A stretch of 64,000 bases of DNA from Heterobasidion occidentale (GCA_039111635.1 JBCAQO010000007.1:1054001-1118000); one strand, 5' to 3'. Positions 45,950 to 60,190 are shown, numbered from the stretch's first letter. The notes: generated from the sequence alone by a model not told the origin. Translations and numbers: made by a program.

Positions 45950-48644
45950 TTAGTTCTCGGCGTCGATGAGCGACAGCACGAGCGGCATCGTCGGCGTGTT
46001 CGTCCCTGGCAGTTTGGGCGTCGAGACGGTCCCAATATTCCAGACGACGTGCTTGTCCGACGGCGCGAACTTGACCAGCGGCAGGATCATGGCCAGCACG
46101 ACCTCTGACGAAGCGTGATGGAAAATATAGAAAAGGTGAGGTGAGCGATATTGGCGGGGTGACGGAGCGGAAGGTGGACGCACTCATTTCGAGCTCGGAG
46201 AATTTGAACCCGCTATAGGTAGAAAATACGAGTCAGTGACGGGACCTTGGATTGACAGGGTCAACGAGAAGGCTCACATGCAGGCGCGCGCACCTCCCGC
46301 GAACGTCAACCTAGACCAAATCCGAACTAAGGTCAGCACACCGCACCGAATCTACGTTCATCAACGCCACCGAAACCAAGGCATAGCCCTAAAACGAAAC
46401 CACAACAGAAAGGCTACGAAAGACCATCACGCACATGTTCGAATACACCCCGGGCACGCGCGCGTCCGACACGCTAGGCGGGAGCGGCTCTAGCCAGCGC
46501 TCGGGGCGCCAAGTCGTGGCGTCGGGTCCCCAGATGGCCGGGTCGCGGTTGACACCGATGATGCTGCATATCACGTCTGTGTTGCGCGGGATGAAAACCT
46601 CCGAGATAGGCTGCCCATTATCACCTGTGACGGGTGTGCCGAGCGGGAGCATCACGTCTTTACGCGTGCTGGGGAGGAATATAGCTGATTAGTGAACGAA
46701 AGTGGGAGTACGTTGTTTGTTCAAAGACTCACGTGCGCGTGATGAAGCCCACGGGAGGATACCTGTTCCAGTGGTTCTCAATTAGAGACACGGACAATGA
46801 AGGACTCGGCCGAGCGATTGAGAGGTACGCACATCCGGAGCGACTCGCGGCACACTGCGTCCAGGTATGGTAGCGCCTGCAGCTGGTTGTAGTCCATCTC
46901 GCCGATAGGGCTCCCGCTCTCTCGCGCGCACTCGTCAGTTCGGCGCGGAGCTTGTCCTGCACATCGGGGTTCTGAGAGAGTAGGTAGAGAATGCGTGAAA
47001 GCGCGGCCGAGGTCGTGTCCATTGCGGCAATTATGAGCGTGCTAGAATACGTCGAGGGCGGCAATAAAGTCAGCATGGCGCGATCAAGGCAGAAAGACAC
47101 AGTCCTTGCCTCATTTGTGCCAGGATCTCAGATTCAGGCAGGCGGTCATCCTCCGAGGCAGACATGTTGGCTTTCACTGTGAACGATACCCGAGAGCAAT
47201 TCCAAAGAAAATTTGTGGGATGTCAGTGACGAATGTTCCCCGTCCGTCCACGAGCTCATTCACTCACACATCACGCTCATGATGTCCTTGCCCTCACCGA
47301 CTTCCTGACTGACCTCCGCATCGCCCTTCTGCAGCGCCTCCTTCTTCCTCTCGAGGATCTCGCGCGAAGTGTGATCCATGATGTCTACAAGATCGACGAG
47401 GGCACGCACAGGCTTCGAAGGTAGAGCGCGCACGGCCTTCTCCCGGAAGCTTGCGGGCCCAAGATTCGAAACCCAGGGGAGGAACTGACGTGGGACGATT
47501 GTCGCAAAGAGCGCAGGCCTGCGGTATCGTAGTCAGTAGATACATATATGGTCGTATCAGCAGGCCGGGTAAAGGAGCGCGAACATACATCATAGCTTTG
47601 GCAGCTTTTCCATATTCGTTCGCGCCTTCTTCGCCCATATTATCGAACGAGTACCCAAGCCCGCCTTGGCCGATGAGCTCGAGCGCAACACGCGTCATCC
47701 ATACCATGACATCCACCTCCTGCTTTCCTCCCGCCGCCACGATCTTGCTCGCCAGCGCCCGTCGGAACTAGGTATGTACCCAACATAAACCATATTTCAA
47801 CAATTGGAATTCTAAACTGGGTGTGAAGGCCAGCAGAACAACAGTGGGCACACCTTATCTGTGACTTTGTAAAACACAGGCGTGAGAGAGCGCATATGCT
47901 TCGCAGAGAACACAGGGTTGAGGAGCTTGCGCTGCTTCCGGTGGTGCTCGCCTAAAGAAATTATCTCGAGATGAGACATGATTGTGCAACGACAATAGCG
48001 CTGGCCCATTATCGGCAAACAGGCAAATACTGAGAATGAAACTTACCGAGAGTGGAGACAAGCCCCATTCCTAATAAGGCTCGGTTCGTTCTGGAACATA
48101 TCAAGGGGTCAGCCATGTACATGCAGACAGTGATGAGGAAAACAGCGCTATCGGAGGAGCTCACTCTATGAATGTTGACGCCTCGTCGAATGTGTATTGA
48201 TCCTTGACAAGAATATTGTGGAGGGCACGAGAGTCGGCCACGTACAATAGTGAGTCCTGTATACACCACCAAAACACCCCAATACAGCGGACACGTAGTC
48301 AGCATTGCCTATGCCAGTTCAAGCCTCGATCACAGAGTCACTAGTACTCACACCAGAGATACCCTGAAGCCTCACAATATTTCCGAATTGGGCGAGGATT
48401 TTCTCGTGGAATTCCCATGTCGATTGATTGTAAAGTTGATTAAAGTTTCCTGCAGAATACGCGTGCAGCAGTCAATTATCTAGAGCCGATCCTCAATAAT
48501 TGAAAGTGCACCTTTCCAGATCGACTGGACAGAAGGCCCGCGAATGTTGCGCAGCGAGGCTTGCCTGATCCAGTGCGTGACACGCTCCCAGACGACATAG
48601 GTCGCAGTGCAAATGGCAAGGAATAGGAAAGAGGAGAGGATCAT
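45950..48644 (-). CDS. Cytochrome P450 monooxygenase
   Basis: Microsomal P450. Start ATG 48644: MILSSFLFLAICTATYVVWE is an N-terminal membrane anchor. Spliced blocks: IRGPSVQSIWKGNFNQLYNQ, ETNRALLGMGLVSTLGEHHR, RKQRKLLNPVFSAKHMRSLT, LIGQGGLGYSFDNMGE, the I-helix oxygen motif in IIAAMDTTSAALSRI, the K-helix ExxR in CRESLRMYPPVGFITR, the PERF-type WRPERW, and the heme loop FAGGARACIGFKFSELEM with its Cys ligand. Stop at 45950 after SLIDAEN. About 14 short introns and roughly 540 residues, normal for fungal class II P450s. The EHHRKQRKLLNPVFS block suggests the CYP620/CYP5150-like type that is expanded in Agaricomycetes, but I do not assign a family number. Frame intact. Confidence 0.95.
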
Positions 48645-49932
48645 AACGAGGAACGAATGAACTTAGGTCAAGTACTGAGTTGTTGGGAGTCCCCACGGCC
48701 AGGTGAAAGAGAGAAGTGGTGGAGTGGTGTTCGAAGCCGCTTGCGACGTGAGCTAAGGTACCGTCTTGACTTGCACTTGAGATCTTTATACGAGTCGATC
48801 AGCGCCAAGACACACCCGCACACCTATGTATAGCAATGTATATGCCGAGTGTCCAGCATCTCCACGGGACCCGGCCGCCGTAGTTTAACTTTTTACTCTG
48901 CACGATGGCAGGAAAGCGATCTCCGCTTTCGATACAGTATCGGGGCGGTCACGAGGGTAAGAATGAGGTCTGTCCAGCTTCGACAAGAAGATCAGCGAGA
49001 GATTGCCTGGTGCCATAGCAAGGAGGGTTTACTCACCGGGCCATGATGAGCTTTACAGCTTACATTATTTGCTGTGGTGATGCCCATAAGCGAGCTGGGA
49101 CCTGCTGGGAGAAGAGCGTCCGAAGAAGTCCCAAGCGGATGGGTAGAGAGGAATGCCCGAAGATTGTCGGGATATGAAAATAAAAAGTATATCAAATGCT
49201 TTCCACGCATGAGCACTGTCCGCTCCTGCCGCAGCTGTGCGCTGAGCCGGCCACCCTATGCTCACATAAATACAAAGGATCTATGGAGGTTCCACACATT
49301 TTCACCTTGTCTTCGAGAACATCGCCGCCTAGCTCCACGCTATGTGAACGAGATGCTTCATAGGTAAATCACCTGGGGAGGTCAGTAGAGGTCAGTCACG
49401 GAGACCTGCTAGTGGAGGAGCGGAGGCAAAGTGTTTGTGGGGACCGATCGCAAGCCGCCTCTTCGGCTCTTTTTCTCACGGCGGTCAAGCACATCGTTTT
49501 CCATTCTGGGAGGCGCAAAGATGTCGTACATCTGAGGGCGCTCACCGTGTCAAGTGTTTTGTGCATGTCCAAGCTCTCGTCGCGAGCCTCCGACCGGCAA
49601 CTTTGATATAAAGTCCAGATGACACAGTATATGTCAAGCCAAGTGAGCATTTTCATGAAGACACTGTTTCTCTCTGACTGTCAAATGGCCGAAATCCATT
49701 GGATTCGCTCGGGAAACCCTCACAGCCCTCCGACCTACTGGACGTTACTGGGCATATGCCTGATAGCGACATAGAGGACAATGGGGCAAGGTGCGAGTAT
49801 CGTATACAGTCTCTAAAGGCTGTTAACATCCATCATCAGGAACGGATATATCAAGAAGGCAAGGGCGAGCCTTAGAGGTCCACTCACATCCTCCCATGGC
49901 TCTGGCACGTCAATATCAAAGATTTCCGTACA
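48645..49932. other. Divergent promoter region, P450 / amidase
   Basis: 1.3 kb between divergent starts. P450 TATA box at 48784-48790. ORFs up to 97 codons without domains. No repeats noted. Confidence 0.45.
48784..48790 (-). promoter_or_regulatory. TATA box of the P450 gene
   Basis: TATAAAG on the minus strand, about 140 bases before the P450 ATG; plausible but distant, implying a long leader. Confidence 0.4.
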
Positions 49933-52173
49933 ATGCTGCTTTTGGCTTCACTTTTTGCTGTTGTCTATCAGCTGCTGGTAGCGTTTGGGTTTTCGCCTAC
50001 CAGTTTCAGGAGCGCGGAAGCTGTAGGCGGCAAGCTTCTTCCAGATTTGTACGAGGCGTCCATCGACGAGCTGCAAGATGGACTGGACAAGGGCCTATTC
50101 ACGAGCGTCGACCTCGTCGCGGTGAGCGATCCCCATCATATGATCTTAGGCCCCTTGTGCGAATGAATTGGGTATGGATATGGCCAGGCGTACTTCGCTC
50201 GTATCGAAGAAGTCAACCTTCGAGGTCCCGCCTTGCGCGCCATCGTAGAGGTAAACCCTAGCGCAATGGCACAAGCAGCTTCCCTAGATAGCGAACGTCA
50301 AGTAAATGGGACCCGCGGGCCGTTGCACGGCATTCCGATCCTTCTCAAGGATAACATCGCCACTCGGGCCAGCGACGGTATGCTATTTTCCGCCTCTGTC
50401 ACTTAAATCACTTAAGCACAAACATACTGGTCTGTATCACCCTTTAGGCATGAACACGACAGCAGGCTCCTTTGCCCTACTTGGCTCCATTCCGCCTCGG
50501 GACGCCACTGTCGCTGCCAAACTGCGCGCTGCTGGTGCAGTTCTGCTGGGGAAGACAAACCTCTCAGAGTGGGCGCACTTCCGTGGGATCATTGCACCGG
50601 GATGGTCTGCGCGCGGTGGACAGTCGACGTGTCCATACTTCCCGCAAGCGGACCCGTCTGGCTCGAGCTCAGGCAGCGCGATCGGTGCAGCGATTGGTCT
50701 TGCAGCCGTGGCACTCGGGACCGAGACAGGGGGCAGTATCGTGTTGCCGTGTAGCAGAAATAACCTCGTTGGTATCAAGCCCACTGTGGGCCTGACGTCG
50801 CGTGCGGGAGGTGAGTTTCAGGCTTCGGGCTCTCTGATTTGACGGTATTGCATGGCGGGCATTCGACACACGTTTGTTATTACGAGCTGATTGAACTCCT
50901 TTTTCATTCTGCATCACAAAGTGGTGCCGATATCGTTGAACCAAGACACGGTCGGCCCCATGACACGTTCGGTCGCGGATGCGGCTGCGGTCATGACTGT
51001 CATCGCAGGCCGTGATTCGCTGGACAACTTCACGTTCGCACAGCCCGAAAAGGTGCCGGATTATATGCGGGCGCTGAGGCATGACGCGTTGCAGGGTGTG
51101 CGTCTGGGCGTCCCAAGGCTGTTTATGCCAGATGACGAGAACATCGTTGCCGCGTTCAACGCGTCTCTCAATGTTATCAGGGGACTCGGTGCGACTGTCG
51201 TCGACCCCGCGGAGTTCCCCGATGCTGAAGAGCTACTAACGTCTAATAACGAGACCATCGTGACGCACACGGATTTCAAGGTGATAGCGTTTGGTATGGC
51301 GAGGTGAACTCGTTTGACCATTGTGAGATGCCTGTGCATCTTCACAGGTCGACGTCAAAAACTACATCTCTGGACTGTTGAAGGTCCCAACCGGAGTGAA
51401 AGACCTCGCGGATCTAATCGCGTTTAACAACGCTCACCCAGACTTGGAACTCATTCCGCCCTTCTACACTCTCAACACGAGTAGGCTTCATTCCTCTCTT
51501 ATCGCAAATCCACCTGTTATCTGATACTTCATGCAGGTTCCTCGCATCTGTGAACACTACTGTAGACGCTGCGTATCTTGCGGCGTTGGCTGCAGACCAC
51601 GATCTCGGCCGGACGCGAGGCATCGACGGAACACTGAGGAAGTTCAACCTAGACGCTATTATTTTGCCGACAGATGGTGCGTGAACATTTTTATTCCGTT
51701 ACATCTTCTTTCCGTGGAAGTCTTCTCAGGTTCTTCGGCTGCAGTTGACAGAGGCTACTTTTCTTTCATCAGGCTTCTCATATACGCCTGCAGCAATCGC
51801 AGGGTATCCCATCGTCACAGGCGAGTTTAACGTCCCTCATATAGTCCCCACCTAAATACTTCGCCTTCACCCATTGCCTCACTCATCGTATACCCAACAC
51901 CGACATCTGATCCTGTACGCGTCCTGTGCAGTCCCACTTGGCTTCCAACCAGACACCGTGAAGCCAACGCCCGCGACGCCGGTCGTTGAGCTCGCACCGG
52001 GCCTACCATTCGGGCTCGCATTTGTGGGTACCGCGTTCAGCGAATTTGCGCTCTTGGGATATGCGTTCGCATTCGAGCAAGAGACGCACGCGCGCCTCGA
52101 CCGCCGCGCGTTTCCGGCTGCAGTACCGAGAGCGCAGCTTGCAGACGTGATCGGAAAGCGGAAGGTGAATTAG
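49933..52173 (+). CDS. Amidase-signature family hydrolase
   Basis: Ser-cisSer-Lys amidase related to GatA-type enzymes but stand-alone. ATG 49933 opens a hydrophobic leader (MLLLASLFAVVYQLLVAFGF), so it is likely secreted or membrane-anchored. Then YEASIDELQDGLDKGLFTSV, the catalytic Lys in GIPILLKDNIAT, AGAVLLGKTNLSEWAHFRG, the Gly/Ser-rich signature DPSGSSSGSAIGAAIGLAAV with the cis-Ser, and ALGTETGGSIVLP with the nucleophile Ser. Next SVADAAAVMTVIAGRDSLDN, NTTVDAAYLAALAADHDLGR, DAIILPTDG, GLPFGLAFVGTAFSEFALLG and the stop at 52173 after IGKRKVN. About eight introns. Length about 560 residues, normal. Substrate cannot be predicted; fungal relatives act on small amides or nitrile-derived compounds. 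Divergent from the P450, which may or may not mean co-regulation. Confidence 0.93.
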
Positions 52174-55100
52174 TGATAGTATTCTTTCATTTTCTTTTGG
52201 GGGACGATCTGAGCCTTTGTAGGGATGTGTTCTTATCATATTGCACGAGGAAGTGCGCCAGTTTTATCTCTCAGAAGTTCAAATACAACGTGTTACTCTT
52301 GTAGCGGCAATGGACAGTGGGCTTCCTATGTTCTCACCGAGTACGGAATGAGGGAAAATGAAGGACGCATCGGTCCGTACGATTGAAGCGACCCTGGTGC
52401 TGAACCATCGTGAAAAATGCCATACACGCCAAATCGAATGACCATTCTAGCTTGTAAATTTTCATAGAAACTCAGAGATTTTTTTGATGAGGCTCTTGAT
52501 TCTGATTGATTCCCTCAACTTCGTGGAAGGTAATTGAGGGAGTCATTACATAGAGGACCCCGGCCACGACTTATTATGCTCGGGCCAGGACTATCGTATC
52601 TCGCCGTAGCATGCATTCATTCTCAAGCATTACTCTGCTCGTCGTTCAGCGTTCAGCGTCCTCTTCAAGTATGTCAATACAAATGCTTATTGGCTACCTC
52701 AACGAAAAATGGCTCAAAAGCGGCTGTGCAGCTGAAGCACAAATCTGGGGTCAGTAAGCTTGTTGTAATTCATGTGTCGCCCACTCTTTCATCAGTGGTA
52801 TGGCAGCCTCGCTCGCCACTGGAGGTCTCTCGCAAAACGACGACAGTCGCTCAGCCGACAATGGTCACTTCATCTGCCCTGAAATGCGGCACGCCTGTCT
52901 ATAGGCCTCCACGTCGAATCAACCGCTAAACGCCCGCTTCTATGGCATTTGACGCGCTCTACAACGTGCTATCGAAGTCGCCATCGCGTACATGAAGGCA
53001 CGGTGACGAGACAACGCCCTCAGATGGTACGGCGGCGCGCCCTTACACGCGTACATATCGAATAATCTCGGTGAGTTTGGAATGGAAGTTGCTTGGTTCG
53101 TAGATGCATGAATATTTCACCTTCTTTTCTGAGGTGACTGGTGCCGATGAATACTCATAGTGTCCTCCCTCGATGGCGACTCTGCGGACCCAACCATCTA
53201 GGTGACCATGCCGCGATCGCTCAAGCACCCTCAGGAGCTAAGTTATCATGGTCAGAAATGGACCTCATAGAGTCCTCGATCGTAGACCGTCGCCCATATA
53301 AGGATGCTGTGCACCCTCCCTCCCTTCCCGAACATGATGTATGATATTTAGGATTTGCAGACTCTTTCCACTCCCGTGCAAGGCCTGCACATCATAACAA
53401 TCTCCCGGTCCGAATCGATATCCAGACCTCCCGAGCGGACCTGATGATCCGCGTGGTGCTCACGGCAACAGAGCCGATATCTGCCCATCATGGTTTACAA
53501 ATCTCTCACTTTTCTAGGGTCATATTGGCTTAGTGTCCTGCTCGAAGTTGCTAGTCGAAAAACGGGTTTACACGTTATATCACTTCGATGAACAATTCCC
53601 CCTCGGCGATCTCGGGAGTCGTACCACAAGCGCCGCGCGCGTCTCCTCTGTGGCGTCGACTCTTTTTGTGGCACAGGGGCTGGCATTGAGCGCTTTGGGC
53701 GCTCATACTCATCGCCATCTGCATTCCAAGATTTAAAATTAGCGCCTACGTCGAAGCGCGGAGCGCGCTTCTCGGTCTCCTTAGAATGTACAACAGGAAC
53801 TATGCGCGCTGTGCAGTCTTGTTCTCATCTGGTCGTGGGACGCTGGCGCTGCAAGCCGCCGGCTGCAATTGGCCGAGGCAAGTCAAAAAAAAAAATAGTT
53901 TGGCGCTCGACTGGCGCTTCCATTCTAAATCTGGAATCATTGCTAGCGCGATTCTCTCGGCGTACAGACCTTCGCGCATCTACTTGTTGCACTACCGGCT
54001 TATAATCTGAGATCTCCTCAAGGGCGTGTCTCTTCTATTGGCCTTTTTCCCCTCCAATCTCGCATTGTCTCCCCGAAAAATCACTGATATTCGGCCGTCA
54101 GCGATGGGAAAACACTGGTGACAGGACTGTGCGCGTCGAGATGGAAAACAGGCGGAATCAATGTGCCGCCGGATATTGCACAGGACACTGTCATGCTCGA
54201 CCTTTCGCCGTTCCGCATGGCGACCGTGACGATGACGAGCGTCTTGCTGAGAGGACAGCGCTCTGATCGCTTCTATGATTGCCTGTCGCGGCCTTCTCTG
54301 TGGCCGTCGGATGTTCTCGACGCGAGCAGGTCTTCGGATTTCGGGCCTGAGCGTTCGTGCACGCCTCGTCCCAAGGTGGTTTGTGCCCGCAGGGGCACCG
54401 ATGCAGCTGTGCGCCTTTGCGGGCCCGGAAATGGGCTCTCTTTCTGCCTTAGTCTGATCGTGGAAGGGAACGCGCGTGCGGCGGGGCGCCGTAGGCTCAC
54501 CTTGACTATACCCTTACGCACGGCTTGGTTCTTGTGGCCTTAAGCATGGACTTGTCAGACGTTGCCCAACGGCCGTAGGACTTAAGCTCTTCGAGGGTAG
54601 AGCGGGCATGCACCGGGGTGCCATTCACATCGTGGTAAGCCGATATCTGCCGCTACAATACTTTCCACCTCGCTCCCGTAGCACGCCCGGACATGTCTGC
54701 TCCGGTGCCTTCGATCGTTACTGACATATATATCCACAGAACTGCGTCCTGCTTTTTCTCCTCTTGTGTTAGCTGCCCGTTTTGTTCGTTTCAATGCCTC
54801 ATCTGCACGTCTAGCCAATCATCCGGAAAATCGATCGCCTCGTACACGCCCATCTTCTATGGATGTCTTCCGAGTTACATCCGAGCGTCACCAGCTGCAC
54901 GTACATCTGGTGCTTCTTGCGTCTACACGCACGTACGTGTGCGTGTGTAAGTCCCACAATGCGCCTTTTGTAGCGGGAGGAACTTATTCAGGCCCCTGCC
55001 TCGTGCGCAAATTTTTGGTTTTCAGTAAAAAAAAAATCGCACTTACCCCGCAAGACGCTGGAGTCAGGGCGGGTTCCGGCAGGGGAATCAAGCGTGTAGG

Positions 55101-57512
55101 CAGGCGCGAGCAGAAGACACTGTGCATCTTCGGGGCCGCGCAAGCGCGGTTCCCGCCGACGCCTATACCTTCTTTCACCGACCTCGGCTTCGCGGAGGTT
55201 GCGCAATAGGAAAATAACTGACGCCCTACGGATTCTTATGGTTCGATGTGGCATGCAGGTATTTTCTGCTCGTGCGGGGTGCGCGGCTCTCGCGGGAAAT
55301 GTCAGGGAAATATGACGGATTTGACTGTGAATGTGCGCAGAATGGACTGGTTGGGCGAATGCATGCCGGAATGTCTTCACCATTGGAGCGAGAGTGGCTG
55401 GTGTGGGCCGTACCCATGCATGCCCGGTGGTGTCACCTGATGTTGTCGACTGTCGAACGTGTGTTCGATGCGTTCGATGAGCAAGCCATCAACCATATCT
55501 GGATTCCCCATGGTTGCAATCTCGGTGGCTTGGAATCGTCTCCACATCGAGATGGAAGCATCGCACATCCTGGTGCTGTCTGTTCTCTGGTATTCCTTGT
55601 GTGCTCGGTGTCCCCTTCCCTCCTTCTGTCAATACAGTTTCTCAAGATATCCTCAACACCCCGGAGTCCGCGAATCCCGTCTGCGCTTGTGCCCTGAGCT
55701 CGAGGCCCTTCCATCCCTGTTGTTCTTCGGCTTTGAGGTCATGCGACGTCGGCCTGGTCACCACCGTGCCCTCATCGTTTGTTGTCAAATCTCCGGCCAG
55801 CCCGTACTGAATCAGGGCGAGGGCAATCCTCGTGCTTCTTCAACGAGGGAACACACGGTCGATCATATCCTGGTCATGATCACAATCATGATCGTCGACA
55901 TGGATGAGTGGAGGCGATACTCCAACGGAGGGGGGCACAGGCTTCCCGGGCATTCTTAGATTAGCGGTGGGAGCGAGCCAGATTGAATGCACGACGGAAC
56001 CTATTTTTGTACGCCGTTTTTTTCTTTTTCTTTAGAGTTTTATTTTATGTCCTGTGCTTCAGGGCCTCACACTTGGTCAGAGATCCCTGCGGCCACCTTG
56101 ACGGACTCGCACAATCGTACCTCATGGCTCTGTCAACAATAGCGCGCAAACATCCCCACCTCACAACCACAATTTGGACCTCTCGCGCGCACATCAGCCC
56201 TGCAATGCTCAACAAACCATGCACTATCCCCAACCCACCGTAATGCATTGTGCGATGCAGACCTCATCAATTCTGCGCCGCTGAGTGCGAACCTGCGAAC
56301 CCCGCCGATCCCCACTTGCGCCAGGCGCCCATCAGCGCGGTGTGTGTGCAAGTCAAGTCATTGTGTACTTAATTATTGCAATTTGGAGGCCTGCACAGCC
56401 GCACGCCGCTGTTCGCTCCGCATCAACCATCCGCTCCACCTCACGCATAGAGCCAAAAAAGTCCAGGGAAGTCCGCGCATCAGATCCGCCCGCGCTCCGT
56501 GCCTCGTGATGGCGTGATAGCTCGACGCCGCTCGTTGATCGCTCGATTGATCATTCATGAGACAGGCCGTTGAACGACGCCGTTGAGGGACGTTTGTCAC
56601 TGTTCACAGGGCGGACGGGCCCGAATTGGAGAGAACAGGCGCCAGGTACGTTTAGGCGTGGAATGATTGTGTGTGCGCGGGCAGTGCAGCGCGGCGCGGC
56701 GCGGCGGGCGTCTGTGGGCTCGAGGTGGTGCGCAGGGCAAGATCCGTTCGGCGGGCGGTGATTGCTGGTGCGCGAGCCTGCTCCCGAGACTATTTCTTGG
56801 ACAAGACGCTGGATTGCCGCGGGAGAATGCGAATGACAGCTAGCGTGCACGCACATCGGTGCGGGTGGGATTTCGCCACATGCGCATTCGGCGTGCTGTC
56901 GCCGAGCCGTTCGAGCGCGCGAACATAGACCTACGGTGCGTGGATGGCGTCGCATGATAGATAGATCGTGTCGGTGCACAGCCTATGACAGACAGACAGA
57001 CCTTAATGAAACCATCGATTCACTCATTCAGCGCGCGTGATGCACGCCTCCTCTCGTCCTCGGAGGCCCGTGCAGGGTCGTGTCGCGGCGTGGAGCGCGG
57101 CAATGCCGACTCTGACGTCCGAGATCTTACAGTGCTCGCGGCGTCTCGGCGAGGCACGCGTATGAACGATGTTCCCGACACTTCCACGCCCACGCCCACG
57201 CCCACACCCACGCCCACGTCGGCTCGAACGCCAGCTAGGCCCGCAGCACGGAGCTACAGAAACGAACACCGGCCACGATCCCGCGACGCGCGCCACGCGC
57301 CCCGGAACGCGACAGCCTGGCGCGTCGGATGCCTCCTGCCAGGCCTGCGCTCGGCGCGGATCCGCGTCCGCGTCACGGCCACAAGTGTCCGGCTGGAAAC
57401 ATGAGGAGGAACGAGCGTGCGCGCGCGACGGCCACGACCCACCACGACCCGCCCAAGACTTTGCTCACGCTCTGCGCCCCGACTTGCTCGGCTCGGCTCG
57501 ACTCGCCAGGTT

Positions 57513-57590
57513 GCCATGCTGCCATATTGCCATATTGCCATATTGCTTATTTCTATATTGCCATTTACCATTTGCCATCGCCATTGCCAA
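57513..57590. repeat. Short tandem array, GCCATATT-like
   Basis: Several imperfect copies of TTGCCATA followed by degenerate TTGCCATT and TTTACCATT copies. Directly followed by a (CG)8 run at 57594-57609. Confidence 0.7.
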
Positions 57591-60172
57591 TACCGCGCGC
57601 GCGCGCGCGAATCCTATGGCTCTCATATGTAGTACTGTATTTTGGACGCAGCTTCGAATTTCAGTCGCGAGGGTTCGCGCGTCGGCTCCAGGGGCGCGCC
57701 GTGCTCTGCCGTGCAGTACTGGCACCGAACGTCATCCCGATCTCGATCCGTCGCGCGTGCCGTCGCGGGGCACCTGCCTGCGGACGCGTAAAGTAAGGAA
57801 GCTGCAAGGAAGGCAGGAAGGCAAGGTCGGAGGACGAGATCGGGCACGCGGCCACGTGGTGGCGACCGCCTCGGCCCCCGTGCCGCTTGGCGCGTCGTGT
57901 CGCGTCGCGTCGGACTCGCCCGCCTTGCGCCGCCGCGTGAGCTGGGGCAAAAGAGTGCCAATGAGGGCTGACGGGGTTGGTGGTGGTGCGCCAGATATTA
58001 AGTAAGCGCTACGCGAGCAAGGGAATGGATTTATAATTAGGGGCTGCGTGCAGTCAGTCAGGGGGCCCGGGCGCAATCGAGGATCTGCTCACCCCCGATG
58101 GCATCTCGTCGAATCGAAGCCCTCGGGCGCGCGCGCGCTCTTGCCAACAGGGGTTGGTCTTTTCCTGTGCTTTTCTTGTCGTTTGCTCTGCGTTTCGACT
58201 GGAGGGTTCGCGACCGCGGCCGTGGCTTGGGCCAGGCGCGGAATGGGCAGCGCGGGTCTGCGCGGGTCTGCGTGGGTCTGCATATTTCGTGGGCACGTAG
58301 GTACTTGCTGTAGGTGAATGGGGAGCGGTGTGGGGCGGGCCGTTCTCGAATCAGGGTCTCGTCCGCGTCTTTGTCTGCGTGTTCGTCTTCCTGGTCGTCA
58401 TCGTGGCGCATGGACGCGAGACCCGAGTCGAGACGCGTCCGGGCGTCCGGCGCACGCGTATGACCTCCTGCAGTCCGCTGCTGCTCCTCCTATTTTTTCT
58501 GGAGGGCCTAGGCGTGGTCTGTCATTCGATCGATCGACGGTTTCCATTGCGAGCTCCGGCGCTGCTCCGACTTCACCTCTACCAGCTCGAATTCAAGCTC
58601 GAGGTGCGTGCGTGCTTGTGCTCACGCTTAGGGCCTCGAGAGTCGGGCTTTGCCTGAGACAAGAGACGAGAGGCGGAATGCAGATTCTGGAGTCTGGGCG
58701 ATCGGACGATCGGTTCTGCCTTGTAGGCCTTGTAGGCTATGTAGGCTATGTAGTCTTGTGATAGCGGCGTGCGCGGAGGCTCGAGAGCGTATGTATGGAC
58801 GGACGTTACGGTGTTGAGTATGTACATGGCTGTGCTGTGCTGTACGCAGACGAGCAATACAGTAGCGTCTGCTCCCGCTCGCGCTTAGGAGCAGAGACGC
58901 ATCTTATCATAGCTGGACGCGACGGCTCCCAAGATCGCGTCGTAGAGCGGAGCAGGGCCGGAGAGCCCGCGGGTCCACCGTGCCCGCCATGCCTCCGAGC
59001 CCGCCGTGTCCGAGCGGGCTGTGCGGGCGCGCGCTGCAGGACTGGAGCGTAGGAGCGTAGGAGGAGGACGGGCACCTCGGAGCTTGCGGGCTTGCGGGAA
59101 TGCACTGGAACGCTGGCCCGCCTCGTTCGGGGTACATACCGCACGATCCGGAGTGGGTGCCTGCGATGGAGGGATCGGGAGGCCCACAGGAGGCTGTGGG
59201 TTCGTGTGGGTAGGTACGTATGTAGACGATCGGCGAGCGAGCGAGTGAGTCAGTGAGTCAGTTAATGAGAGACGCTCGGTGAATCGGGCGGTCGGTTTGC
59301 TCCGTCAGACCGTCAGACCGTCAGACCGCCAAACCGTCGGACGGGCAGACGGGCAGGAGGGCGGGGCAGGCGGGCAGTCAGAGACGCCGAGCGCAGATCT
59401 GCGAAGCGAAGCGTGCGGGACGCGGGATGCGGGATGCGGGCCGCTGGGCGACTGCTGTGTGTCGAGTGTGGTTCGCGCTGCGGGCTCGGACTCGGGTCGA
59501 GCGTTAGCTTGTCGAAGACTCGTCGGAAGCGGAGACGGAGACGGAGACGGGCAGGGACAGGGAGGGACAGGGCAGGCGCTGGAAGGGTAGGGCGGTCTGA
59601 GAGGGCGGCTGTGGAAGGAGGGAGCGCTGAGGCCTGGGGGCGGGAGCGCCCGCGGGCCGGTGGGCGTCAAGGTCGAGTTCGCGATGGAGATCTAGAGAGG
59701 AGGGGAGGAAGGGAGGGGGCGCTGGCTGGTTGGGCTAGCTAGCTGGCGGGCGCGTATGAGATGGGCGCTGCGTGCGGGTGCATCGCTGGCAATGGGTGGG
59801 ATCGAGGGGATCGGGGTGTGCGTAAGAGTTGTTGTAAGTCAGGGGGCGATCGAGCGAGTGCGTGATGCTTGGGCAGGGTGTGGGTAAGTATGGGTATGGA
59901 GCGCGTCGGGACGGGTGGGGCCTGCGAGGGAGATGTACGTGGTAGATGCACCCGACAGACCGGAGATGAATGTGAATGCCGGTGGATGGTAGGTGGATGG
60001 TGGATGGGGTGGTCCGCGATCGATGCCGGAGCTGGGGCTGGGGCGGTATGTATCGTGCGCTAGGGGCGAGGGGCGAGCGAGGGCGCAATTGAGTCGGGGT
60101 GGTGGCGGGGTCGGGATCTGAGACACGGGAGGAGAGCATCGTACAGCTGACAGCGGGGCGACGTGTGTGTAA

Positions 60173-60190
60173 GTATGTATGTATGTATGT
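60173..60190. repeat. GTAT microsatellite
   Basis: Four and a half copies of GTAT; a GT/GC dinucleotide run lies 95 bases downstream (60288-60306) and a G10 run at about 60355-60364. Confidence 0.75.

Noticed and set aside
18815..48644. Secondary-metabolite cluster (decarboxylase, dioxygenase, MFS, P450)
   Set aside because: The four genes are spread over 30 kb among chaperone, polarity and glycogen genes, with no core synthase and no shared promoter motif seen.
53885..55040. Poly-A runs as retroposon tails
   Set aside because: Runs of 10-11 A at about 53885 and 55027 have no target-site duplication or retrotransposon coding sequence nearby.
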